From the NCBI RefSeq assembly GCF_030247195.1, contig NC_080671.1, positions 62,951,089 through 63,015,088 on the forward strand: a stretch of 64,000 bases of DNA, read 5' to 3'. Every line of letters starts with the position of its first letter. Within the stretch, counting starts at the first letter, position 1. Shown here piece after piece: positions 45,141-56,642 of this stretch. Below the pieces are notes generated by a model. It saw only the letters and a program-made list of their open reading frames with translations, was not told the origin of the DNA and made no database searches. The position numbers were made by a program, and so were the translations under genes. The stretch comes from Topomyia yanbarensis. Taxonomy: Eukaryota; Arthropoda; Insecta; Diptera; Culicidae.

Positions 45141-47239
45141 CATTATTTCAACTGACTACAATGATCTTTGAAAAACTTTTTTTCAAAGTTCTGAAAGGTT
45201 TGGTAAAATACTAATATATAAAGAATCGCTACTTAATGTTCAATACGCTTTCTACTATTTTCATTCTTTTCTGCTTCAAGCTTTTCATTTTCGTGCTTCT
45301 TTCCTCAGCAACGTCATTCAAGATTATCTGATGTTTCTAGTTTATTGATGAACCAAAATTAGTTGTCAAGAAATTGCAATTTGAAATGCAAAGATATATT
45401 TTTGGTCACAGATTTCTCCAAAAAAGATTTTTGTGCCGAATAGAGTTTTCATACAAGGTGACATGCTCTTCTTTCTAACCCATTAGAAAGAGAGCGACAG
45501 ACAGACAGATGTTATTCGAGAAGGAGACAGGTAAATATTTCAAAGTGTTCATTTGCATTGAATTAAATAGAAGGGAGTGTGAAGTGTTTTGGCTATGTTG
45601 GCGATTATGATGTTGTCAAAAGTGTAAAAGCTGTGGACTCAGTCGATCACAATGCAGTTCCTTCCCAGACATCCTTATCGTATAAATATTGTTTTATTCG
45701 GAATTCTCGTTGTGGAGACATGAATTAATGAGTCCTATGGAAACGAATACACTAAAAAATACTACTAATTGTGACTGCTATTGACACTTCGATTGAAGCA
45801 TTCTCAGCTTAGAGTAATTATGGGCAACTGAAACTTTCTTTTCATAGGTGAGAAGAATTATTGTATCCCTCATCGAGAATTCAGGGGGTCGTCGAGACAC
45901 TTTTTTTCCATATTTTTCAACTTTGATCCGTTATTTTTCATAAAAGTTTATACCAATACAATGAATATGAACTTTCAATAACTTCATCATAAAACAAGTA
46001 ATTTTAATAAGAGATACAAAAAGTTCAAAAAAAAGAACGTGAAATCTCTTTTCAAAATTTTCATCTGCGAACATCCATATTACCCAGTTAAGTTGAATAT
46101 TTTTCTGAGATACCCATTCTTAATTATAGCATATATGTTCATATGTCAGTGGCGCCATAATTGCAAATGTGGCTACAGTCCCAACTACAAATATATTTCA
46201 AATGACCGTTAAAGAGGGTGAAGCATTGTTTTCGAGTGTTATGTCTGTTAGTCTGTGGTGCTACTACGAATCACTTAAGTCTTCCAACATGTCTCACGGC
46301 AAAGACAGAGTTGTTCCGCTTTACCATGAGAACCGAACCGTAGAACGATGTTTAGCACGCAGAGGCCGACGAGATCCGCCATTTTGAAGCCGCCATTTTG
46401 AATTTTCGAAAAAAAGAAATTTTCATTTTCTAATTATCGTTAAATAACGAATAAAAGATCAAAAGCAGAAGTTCGTATGTCTTTTCGTTTTTCTACAAAA
46501 CATTCTCAAATTCTCTGCCGCAAAAAATTCTCAAATTCTCTGCCGAATCGAGGAGAAGGTGCCCTTAAGGGGAGCATCTGGTGTAAAGTGCTCAAACCGA
46601 AAGTTATTTTGTTTTACGATTTTGAAGGCAAGGCAACAATGGATCTTTTGTGTAATATGAAGATTTATGTATACATTTATTGTGTACGAAAAAAATTCGG
46701 TCGCGCAAAGCCTCACGTACGCGCGTTGCAAGTGTGGACGTCCAACCATTTTCACGTCGAGGAGCGCCGTGAACACGATAACTCTTGATAAAATGGTCTG
46801 ATACATGAAATTCAAAAAGATTTATAAAGCTTAGACTTGTAGCTGGATAAAAGTTCGAGTTTCGGAAAATGGCTTCATGAAAACCGAAAAAGCTCATATT
46901 TTGCTGAAAAATTTGCTCTTTTTTCATCAAAATAATAGGGAGAAGAAAAAAAATTATTTAGTTTTCCGTAGTTAATCGACAAGCTACACATATTGCGCAT
47001 TCTCATAAAAAATCAAGTCAATTCGTTGATTAGTTTTTGAGTTATCGTGTTCGTCAATTTGAAAAAAAAAGTTTCGAGAAAAACGCTGTCCCACAACAAA
47101 TTGCATCAAAGAAAAAAAAAGGCTGTAGAAAATGACCCATTGGGTATTTTATCTTGAAAAGTTGGATAGAAGTAGTTTAGAGTGTATTGTTTACACTGTG
47201 TTTTTATCGTTGCCAGTTTTTCGAAAATTTTTGCTGATA
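45141..47239. other. Unrecognised stretch, possibly transposon debris
   Basis: Open frames of about 100 codons overlap on both strands at 46477-46930. Overlap on both strands argues for chance. I recognise no domain. 'GATCCGCCATTTTGAAGCCG' near 46371-46390 resembles transposon-type simple motifs. Confidence 0.3.
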
Positions 47240-48913
47240 CAGTGACACAATCTCATATTCGTACACCTCTAGTGTATGTGTTTAAAATTGTTTTGTAAAT
47301 GTTTGCGCTACTTAATATAGGTATTGCTGTGTAAATGTGGTAGTAGAATCATCATCTGTCATTTTCATACTATTTGTAATCTAAAGTGTGCAAGCTTCCG
47401 TTCACTACACATAAAAAAATCATTACTTGGTGTGAAAATGGCACAATTTCATATTCGTACACTTTTGAAAAGTTTAATTTGTAATTTAAGACCTGTCGTT
47501 TCTTTATTTTTTTTTGCTTTACTTTGAACAATAGATTATAGAACTACAGAAAAGTGTTCATTGGCACAGTTTCCTCAACACTAGTTTAAGAAATTCCCTC
47601 AAATTAACGTAATGGTTAAAAAAAGTAAACTAACTGCCAATATGGGACGGAAACTAATTATTACTCACCAAAATGAAGCTAAATCACTTCATAAAATCTT
47701 TGAAATTGTTCAAACGTTGCATCCAACTATTTAACATGTTGTTAAAAACTTTGATGTGGCGAAATGCAGAACAGATATTGCGAAAAACTTGAACTGTAAA
47801 AAATTTAAGATGATTGGTAAACGATTTTTAATTAGAAAAATTTGAGAAAATCGAGTAATTAATGTTATATATATGATAAATAAATTGAATCATAGCATTT
47901 AAGTATAAGTCTGCTCTGGTATGGCTCTTAATGTACGGAGAACGGACAATTACAATGCCTGTGTTCTGAGCTAGAAGCTGTTCATCAATGAGAAGATCAA
48001 AGAATTGATTTTTATACACTAAACAACTTTATTGGAATATTGGAAAGATGTTAAACTTTGTCTACGAGTCCAAATTCAACATCTTTGACTCAAATGGCTG
48101 GTGTTTTGAGTGGAGAAATTCGAACTCAGACCTGGACATAATAGTCTTATAACAGCAGCTAAGCGCAGGGACAGTGGTGTTATTGTATGGGGTATTATAT
48201 GTCCACTAGAAGTGCTAGAAAATTGGTCTTCATTGATGGAATGATGGATCAGAATGTGTATTTTAATATGAATATCTTAAAATAAATTTTAAAGCAAAGC
48301 TTCCGTAAAATGGTACTTTTACTAAAAAATGGTGAATATTGGAAATTCGATCAGGAGAATAACGTAAAGCATAAGGCGTGCAAAAAACGTTTAGAGTTTA
48401 TTTATAATTGTTTAAATGTTATGGATTCTTCACTGCGGACCCCGTTTATTAACTAATTAGCAAAATAAATGGGAGTATTTGGATGAAAAGTGCGAAACTA
48501 TCCGGATTATAATGAGAATGAGCTTAGAAACTACTATTTAGAAGAATGGGATAAAATTTAAGTTGAATGCACACAAAAACTAGCGGTCAGCATTCCAATA
48601 TGATTGAAAACTGTAATTATAAGCAATAGGTACCATATTGAATATTTATTATAGAAATTTCAATTGATTTTTGAAAAAAAAAATGTGTACTGTACGAATA
48701 TGAGATTGCGTGTATATTTGACTATCTTTAGAATTATGATTTTTTTTTTGAAAAAATGAGCATTTGTAGTACAAAGATAATTATTGTATCTTCCCTATGC
48801 TGTCTAGTAAACTATTTCTACAAAAATAAGATGTCTCGTAAACTAATTTTTTACTTTTAAAATGCATATAAGCATTCCGCATAGCGGTGTACGAAAATGA
48901 GATTGTGTCACTG
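47240..48913 (+). mobile_element. Complete Tc1 element, 1674 bp, TA flanks, doubled terminal repeats
   Basis: The 28-bp inverted ends begin 'CAGTGACACAATCTCATATT' and differ at one position; each is flanked by TA (47238-47239 and 48914-48915). A second, internal copy of the repeat lies about 200 bp inside each end (47441-47465 and 48690-48716), the IR/DR layout known from some Tc1-group transposons. It encloses one transposase gene, now dead. The length is normal for Tc1. Confidence 0.93.
47612..48654 (+). pseudogene. Tc1 transposase, inactivated by stops and frameshifts
   Basis: Transposase would bind the terminal repeats and cut and paste the element at TA. The start ATG at 47612 opens 'MVKKSKLTANMGRKLIITHQ', the N-terminal helix-turn-helix region. 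Further blocks are 'VKNFDVAKCRTDIAKNLNCK', then 'ESKFNIFDSNGW' (the DESKFNxFGSDGR catalytic block, with its aspartate changed to tyrosine), 'SGVIVWG', 'LVFIDGMMDQNVY' and 'QENNVKHKACKK' (the QDNDPKHKA block, with the catalytic aspartate lost). It ends with 'NENELRNYYLEEWDKI' and 'YHIEY', with a stop at 48652-48654. Several stops and frameshifts are present. It is clearly a dead Tc1 gene. Confidence 0.92.
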
Positions 48914-48915
48914 TA

Positions 48916-51900
48916 GATTAAAATAGGCGTGTATTACAGCAAACACGCGCGAGGAATGCATGGTTGCTTAAAACAAAAGAAACTCAGCGTGGCCACCGAG
49001 ATTACGGGAGATTGTTCTAGAGGTTCAATACTAACAATTAAGCGTATAGAAAAGAAGTCGATTTTTTTGCCCACTATACTAGACGCATCCAAATTTTTAT
49101 CAGGGTAAAGAAAACCGATTTTTTTAATTACATATTCTGAAAACTTTTCTGAAAATTTAATTATATCAGAGCACTGCAACTTGAGTTTAAACTATTTATA
49201 AACCGGTAGCTGTTAATGTTGACCGCTTGAAGACGGCAAGTAGTGTTCGATACGCGGAACAGTTGACTCGCTACACCGACGGTTAAAATAATTTATCTCT
49301 TATTACTAGGTTTTAATTGCCGCAAGGTTCTACTGTATCTACGCCGGCGTCGGCGGTAAAACATGATGATGAGTTATGTTCTACCATAGACCATGCGGTA
49401 GACTTGGGTGCAACGCCCAACTCCTACTCTGCAGAAGGCAAAGAATTCTTCACATTTCCTTTCGATCATGCCCATATGAGCCTGCCTAGTTCTAGTTTTC
49501 CGTTCTAAGTTTATAACTGATTCGCTCTAGAATACCTATCCGTCTTTCAATTTCATTGCTTTCGTTTCTCTTAGTCTCAAATTTGCTGAAAATAGCCAAC
49601 AATAATTTATCTCGGAAATGCATTTTTATGAAAAATTCCTTTGCGGCGATTACGGCATCTCAGGAACCATATTACCGATCATTCTGAAATTTTCTCCAGT
49701 TGTGCCTAAGTATTGAGGGACCTTGCGTGTATAAATATTTTGATTTGAATGACAGCTTAAATTTTTTCGAATGGAAAGCTCATTAATTAATTGCTGCGCA
49801 TGAAAAATAAGTTGGGCAATAATGTGTTAATAAACTTTCGAACAAAGATATTTAATTGCATTGTAGGATCATAAGTTATACAGAACCGTAGTTGGAGCGA
49901 AAGAGCAAAATAATCTTTTTCCGAAAAATTAGCAATAAAAACAGATTCGATATTTTAAACAAGCAGTTTAAAAAATCCGAACCCGAACCCATTTATTATG
50001 GATTTTCTTTAGCACATCATCTGGAGGTGAAACACCACATATTTCCGCTCAAGTTCCCAACCAGAAGTAACCACTCTTTTCCCTATTGACTGTAGGCTTC
50101 AAAAGGATGCAAACGAAGCGGTAAAATATCGATATTTCTTCGGTTCACGCACAGCAATGTGAATGAAGGAGAGAAAACAAAAAAAAACAAAATGGAATAT
50201 TCAACCCAAGTGAAGTGATATCCGTGCTTCCGACTTCCGCAGAGTCAGGCTGTCAGCCGTTTTGGTGGCTCGGCATTTGGCATAACGGCATAGGAAATTT
50301 GTTATAAATTTCTCAAGAGGTAGGAAAAAAGTACCTCGCTTGAACCCAAAACTTTGATCTCCAAGGGTAAACTGATACCCAAAGGCGTCGGTCGGTTGGT
50401 TTTCTGGCGCGGGTTCACTACACACGATGCCTTCCGGCATTTTGCTGTTCCCAGATATGCCAGAAGTTGGGCGCAATACGTGGCAGAAGTCGTTGAGAAT
50501 CTGTTTTTTTTTTTTCAAATGGAAGCAATGAAAAAAATGTGCCGAACCCATTCAGAGAACTGGAGATCGAGCATTCGTGTATCGGAAAATATTTATGAAT
50601 CCGCATCAGCTTAAAGGAAACGCTCTGGCACGTCCCATGGGCACGTTCTTCAAGGTTCGTCGGTTGGGTGCGAAATATTCTGCTTTGCCGAAGCAAAATG
50701 TTTTTGCGTTCTGAAGCATTTAACAGCCCTGAAGGGATGATTTAGAGTTTGATTTTTTCCCCGATGCTAGTACGAGCAGGTATTTTTCCACTGCACATTG
50801 GTGAATTTTTCGAACGTTTAAGTTTTATGGCGAAAGTTCAAATTATTTCTCATAAGCACCAACCTTGGTTATATTTTTAAACATCTTCCATCGTCGAGAA
50901 TCAACTGTTTCTCAGCTCTTTCGTATACCTAAAAATACATTTCTCCTAACTCGTAGAACAGAATCAATTGACACCGGAGGCTCGTCTATGCTATCTTCGA
51001 CAAGATACTGTTTGCATAGGACGACAAAGTCAAAGCAAGAATAAACAGTACTCTCATCCAACAAGATAGCAGCCATCAAACTTATCGGCCTGCTTGGCAT
51101 GCTGCAAGGTTACTAAATATCGTACTCGAAATGCCTTGAAGAATTCTCGAATAGCGCCACGAGCCCCGCTCCCAGTTCAATGTTAATGTTCAACGCGTGC
51201 CGCTCGACACAATCTTTAGTAAAACTTTTAAATGAAAAGCCTTCATCGAAATTTACCATCAGTGTCTGTTACCGCTCGTAAGAGATAAAAGTTCCCTAGC
51301 AGCGAACGGCACCCGAGCAAAATCAATCATCAATATGAAGTAATTTTTTGGTATCGGCATCTAATTGAATGCTTAATATGATTTAAATGAATAATTGTCA
51401 TATGTGATATCTATTTTTTGCTTGCTGCTCTTACATATTTTGCGTTTCTGAAAGTTAGTAGTAATTATTAATCATTATCTGTAACATTACACCATGCGAA
51501 GTTTACTCGGGTACTACCCTACTCCTCGCAAACATCACCACTGATTGTTCAAAGTACAATTTTCAAGCAAAAATCTCTCATAAGTGTTACGTCTCGATCT
51601 TAGTTACATCTTTAGTAGGTAAGTAGCGCAGGCAGATAAAAAAACACCATTTTTACACTTATGCCCTACAACCACTGTTTTCCGCGTTTTCAGGCTATTG
51701 TGACGACCGAAAGAAAATATTTTCCTCGACTGGCGGTGGAAAAAGTTCGTGCACTATTAAAAATCCCGCCCCATTTCGTCTCGACCTAAAAATCAAGGCA
51801 TCTGGAGGAGCTGCTTTCAGGCACATAGCTCTGCTAATATGGTAAGTTTCTGTGTCTTTAGAGTATTTTTTTTTGTTCCCGAAACCGGGAAGCTGTTCGC

Positions 51901-52650
51901 TGGCGGAAGGAAATGTAGACGTTATTAGCTAGCGACGAAAAAGAAAGGCAGCAAATGTTCATCCCTCTTTTTGGTATGTGTGTGTATGTGTGTAGCCTGG
52001 CCATGTCTGTACATGGTGCTCTTCATCGTCCCAGGACCGCGGCGTAGCGGTTGGCCGTCAGGGCGTTCAGCGTGTGAAAAATTGTACCGAACGTTTTCCG
52101 CCGTGGTAAATTCGTTCATAATTTAAAGTTTACAGTTTGCGCCGTCGTAGCGGCTCACATGTGCGGACGTAAAGAAACGATCGTCGCCTGGAGAAGAATT
52201 TTCAGTCGAATTAATGTGAGTGCTAGCGAAGGGCGGTTTTGCTTTTTGCGAAAAGCTCGTAACAAACACGTTCAGCAGATGTGTCTCCTGGAAACTGGAG
52301 CTGGTTGCGCAAATGGTGGAAAGTTTTTCGCACTGTTTGAGTACATCGCTCCACATTGGCAGAATGTTATTTGTGTAGTCAAATAGAGAAAAGATTGCTC
52401 GATTCAAGTGGTAGTTGGATATGTACATAATTTTTCTCTTCTCACCAGTGGATAGATACCGACGATAACAGAAAGTTATTTTTGCGAATTTACATTGGTT
52501 TACCAAATATACCCAACATCGAATTGAATTCCAAGATATTTAAATTCTTTTGTTGGCAACGTCATATCATTCTATAACTTCTGCGAATTCTGAATTTTAA
52601 AATAAGTTAGAATATTTTAAGCTTATACAGAAAGCAACTCACCCCATCTA
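48916..52650. other. Mostly unrecognised stretch
   Basis: No repeats with clear structure and no certain gene. Short CA/TG tracts occur near 51975-52000. Overlapping antiparallel frames at 50201-50696 and 52123-52506 are probably chance. One possible exon at 49326-49508 is listed separately. Confidence 0.35.
49326..49508 (+). CDS. Possible terminal coding exon, unknown product
   Basis: After an AG at 49324-49325 an open frame of about 60 codons runs to TAA at 49506-49508. Its composition is more protein-like than its surroundings: rich in S, T, P and acidic residues, with few AT-biased codons ('STPASAVKHDDELCSTIDHA', 'FFTFPFDHAHMSLPSSSF'). There is no start codon in frame, so if real it is a 3' exon. 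I recognise no family. It may equally be transposon debris or chance. Confidence 0.15.
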   Translation, partial: GSTVSTPASAVKHDDELCSTIDHAVDLGATPNSYSAEGKEFFTFPFDHAHMSLPSSSFPF

Positions 52651-55600
52651 TTCCACGCGAAATTTCGCCTTAAAATTAGTGAGACATTCCGGGCGAAATT
52701 CCGCGTTCAATTCCGTGCGAAAATTCGTATGAAACCGCGCGTGCAGGAATTTCCTCGTGAAAATCCACGTGATATTCCGCGTGAAATATGTCGTGAAATT
52801 CCGCGCGATATTTTGCGTGAGATTTAATGTGGAATTTCGTGTAAAACTAAGCGTGCGAATCCGGGCGAAATTTCCTGTGAAATCCGCTTGAGATTTCGTG
52901 CGAAACTCCGCGTGAAATTCCATGTGAAACTTCGTGTAAAAATCCACGCGAAATTATGTGTAAATTTATGGGCGAAATTTCGTGTAAAAACCCGCGCAAA
53001 ATATCATGTGAAATTTTATTTGAAATTTCACGCGAAATTTTGTACTGAATTCTTGTGGGGATTTCCTCCTGAAACTCCACGTAAGATTCCGTGTGAAAGT
53101 TTATGTGAAAATTCGTCTGAAATTCTGTGCGAAATTCCGCCAAAAATTCCACGTTAAATTTCGTGTTAAATTCCGCGCAGAATTCCACTTTAAATCACGC
53201 GTGATATTCCGCATGAAATTCCCCGCGAAATTTCGTGAGAAATTCCATGCAAAATTCCGCCTGAAGTTCCGCGTGAAATTCTAAGCGAAGTTTCGTGTGA
53301 AATTTCGTGCGAAATTCCGCGTGAAATTTAGTGTGAAATTTCTTGCGAAATCCCGCGTGAAAATCCGCGTAAAATTTCACCTGGAATTTCAGAGGAAATT
53401 TTACTTGGAATTTCACGCTGAATTCCACGTGGGATTTAACGTGGATTTCTGCGTAGAATTTTACGCGCAATTTCGCGTCAAATTTTTCGTGAAATTTCAA
53501 GTTGTATTTTAGATGGCATTTCCCGTGAAATTTCTCGCCGAATTGGAATGTCGTATGGCAAACCGCGTGAAATTTTGCGCGAGATTTCGTTTGAAATTCC
53601 GCTCTAGATTCCGCATGAAATTGAATGCGGAACCTAGAGCGAAATTTCGCGTGAAATTCAGCGCGGAATTCTGCATGTAATTTCATGCGGAACCTAGGTT
53701 AACATTCCACGTGAAATTCCGCACGGAATTCTGCGTGAAATTCTTCGTGAAATTCCGCGTGAAAATCCACGTGAATTACCATTCCGTCTAAAATTCCACG
53801 TGAAATTCGTCGCGAAATTCAGCGTGAAATTCCACGTGAAAATTAGTGTGAATCCATCTGAGACTCCGCCTGAAATTTCTCGTGAAATTCCGCACTGAAT
53901 TTCACGTGAAATCTTGCATTGAGTTTCTGCGGGAATTTCTTTCTTAATTTACTCATGAAATTCCATATGACATCCCGCGTGAAATTTCACGTCAAATTAA
54001 ACGCGATAAATTTAGTATGAAATTCCGGGCAAAATTCCGGGCTTAATTCCGTGCGAAATTTCGTATGAAATTTCTGTGGGAATTGCCGCGTGAAATTTGA
54101 AATAAAATTTCGCGTGATTTGTGGTGTGAGATTTAATGTGAAATTAGGCGTCAAATTCCGCATAAAACTGAGAGTGCAAATCCGGGCGATATTTCGCGTA
54201 AAATTCGGTGTAAATTCCGCCTGAAATTTCGCGTGAAATTCCACGCGAAATTTCGCGTTAAATTTAGTGAGAAATTCCGGGCGAAATTCCGCGTTCAATT
54301 CCGTGCAAAAATTCGTATGAAACCGCGCGTGCGGGAATTTCCTCGTGAAAATCCACCTGACATTCCGCGCGATATTTTGCGTGAGATTTAATGTGAAATT
54401 CCGTGTAAAACTAATCCGGGCGAAATTTCCTGTGAAATCCGCATGAGATATCGTGCAAAACTCCGCGTGAAATTCCATGTGAAACTTCGTGTAAAAAATC
54501 CACGCGAAATTCTGTGTAAAATTACGGGCGATATTCCGCGAGAAATTCAGCGCCAAGTTTCGTGTAAAAACCTGCGCAAAATATCATGTGAAATTTCATT
54601 TGTAATTTCACACGAAATTTCGTGTGATATCCCGTACTGAATTCTTGCGGGGATTTCCTCCTGAAACTCCACGTAAAATTCCATGTGAAATTTTATGTGA
54701 AAATTCGTCTGAAATTCCGCGTCAAATTTCGTGTTAAATTCCGCGCGGAATTCCACTTTAAATCACGCGTGATATTCCGCATGAAATTCCACGTGAAATT
54801 TCGTGAGAAATTCCATGCAAAATTCCGCTTGAAATTCCGCCTGAAGTTCCGCGAGAAATTCTAAACGAAATTTCGTGTGAAATTTAGTGCGAAATTCCTT
54901 GCGAAATCCCGCGTGAAATTCCGCGTAAAATTTCACCTGGAATTCCGCTTAAAATTTCACCTGGAATTTCATGGGAAATTTCACTCGGAATTTCACGCTG
55001 AATTCCACGTGAGATTTAACCTGGATTTCAACGTAGAATTTTACGCGCAATTTCGCGTCAAATTTTTCGTGAAATTTCGTGTGGAATTTCAAGTTGTATT
55101 TTAGATGGTATTTCACGTGGAATTTTTCGCCAAATTTCACGCGGAATTTAACGTGAAATGTCAAGTGGAATTCCACGTAGTAATTTGGTAGAATTCTACA
55201 CAGAATGGAGTCTACGTGGAGCTTGTGCAGAATTTCACGTGGAATCTAAGTGGAATTTCACGTGGATTTTACGCGAACATTCACTCGCAATTTCACGCAG
55301 AATTTTATAAGAAAGTTTGTGTGGAAATTCACTCGAAAATTCACGCGGAATTTTACGCGGAAGATGATAGTGGAATTTCACATGGAATTTAACGTGAAGT
55401 TCAACCTGGAATTTCACGTAGAATTCTACCTACAATTTCGTGTCGAATATCAAGTTGTATTTTACGTGGTATTACACGTGGAATTTCGCACCTAATTTCA
55501 CGTGAAGTTTCACGCGGAATTTCGCGAGGAATTTCAAATGGAATTGCGCGTTGAATTTTTTGTAGAATTTCACTCGTAACTTCACGTAAGATTTGAAGTG

Positions 55601-56642
55601 CAATTTCATATATAAATTCCATGTCATGTCCATGTGGAATTCTTGCGGAATTTGTAAGGAATATACACGGAATTTCACGTGGTATGTCACGTGGATTTTG
55701 TGTTCACACGGAAGTTTACAAGGAAGTCCGCGCCACACGAAATTTCGCACAGAATTTCTTTTTGAATTTCACGCAGAAGTTTATAGTGAATTTGTTGTGG
55801 AATTTTACATGTATTCCCACACGTAATTTCACGCTGCTTTTTACGCAATATCGTAAAATTTCACATCAAGCTCTGCGTGGAATCTCAAGGAATCTCACGG
55901 AATTTTACGTAGAATTGCACGTAAAATTCAACGTTGAATTCTATGTGAAATTATGGTATTTCTCGTTGATTTTCATGTGATTTTCAAGGCGGAATTTTAC
56001 AGGAATCTCTCGGGGATTGGCGCGCGAAATTTCAAGTTGAATTTCACGTGAAATTTTTATTTGGAAATCCATTTGGAGTTTTACGCAAGAATTTAATTGG
56101 AATACCTCGCGAAGTTTCAAGTGGAATATGTGAATTTCACGTGTTCTTTCATGCGGAATTTCACGCCGAATTTCACGATGGACGTGGTATTTCATGCGTG
56201 GAATTTAACGCGGTAGTACACGTGGAATTTCATGTTAAATTCAACGCATAATTTTACTTGTAATTGCACGTGGATTTTTGCGAGGTATCTCGTGTGGAAT
56301 TTCACAACGAATTTCAAGTGGAATTTCAAGCGGAATTTTGCATTTCACATGTCATATTGCGTGAAATTTAAAGTGGAATTTCACACGGCTTTTAACGTAA
56401 AATTTCATGCAGAATTTCACGTTGAAATGAAAGTTTAATTTGACGATGAACTTTATGCGGAATTTCATTCGGCAATACACGTGAAATTTCACGGCAAATT
56501 TTCTACCTGATTTTGCTTGGTATTTACGTGAAATTTCCCCTGGAATTTTGTTTGGAGCTTTACGTCCAATCTCACGTGAATTTTCACACTGAATTTCACG
56601 TGGAATTCCATGCAAAATTTCGCATGGATTTTACGTGCAAAT
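52651..56642. repeat. 4-kb array of a degenerate 12-bp repeat (GAAATTCCGCGT)
   Basis: About 330 head-to-tail units of 12 bp, consensus GAAATTYCRCGT, with a constant AATT core and a variable RCG/CRT part. The unit is four codons, so long frames stay open on both strands and read as tetrapeptide repeats: K-F-[RH]-[VA] on one strand and E-F-[RH]-[AT] on the other, up to 189 codons (54556 to 53987, minus). The polarity of units switches around 53385, 53545 and 54925. A higher-order duplication places 52660-53550 beside 54260-55135. I regard it as a minisatellite, not a gene. Confidence 0.9.

Noticed and set aside
46477..46930. About 100-codon frames on both strands
   Set aside because: The antiparallel overlap and lack of domains suggest chance frames.
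52651..56642. CRISPR array or a real repetitive protein gene
   Set aside because: There are no conserved repeats separated by unique spacers; units are contiguous 12-mers. Open frames occur on both strands simply because 12 is a multiple of three.
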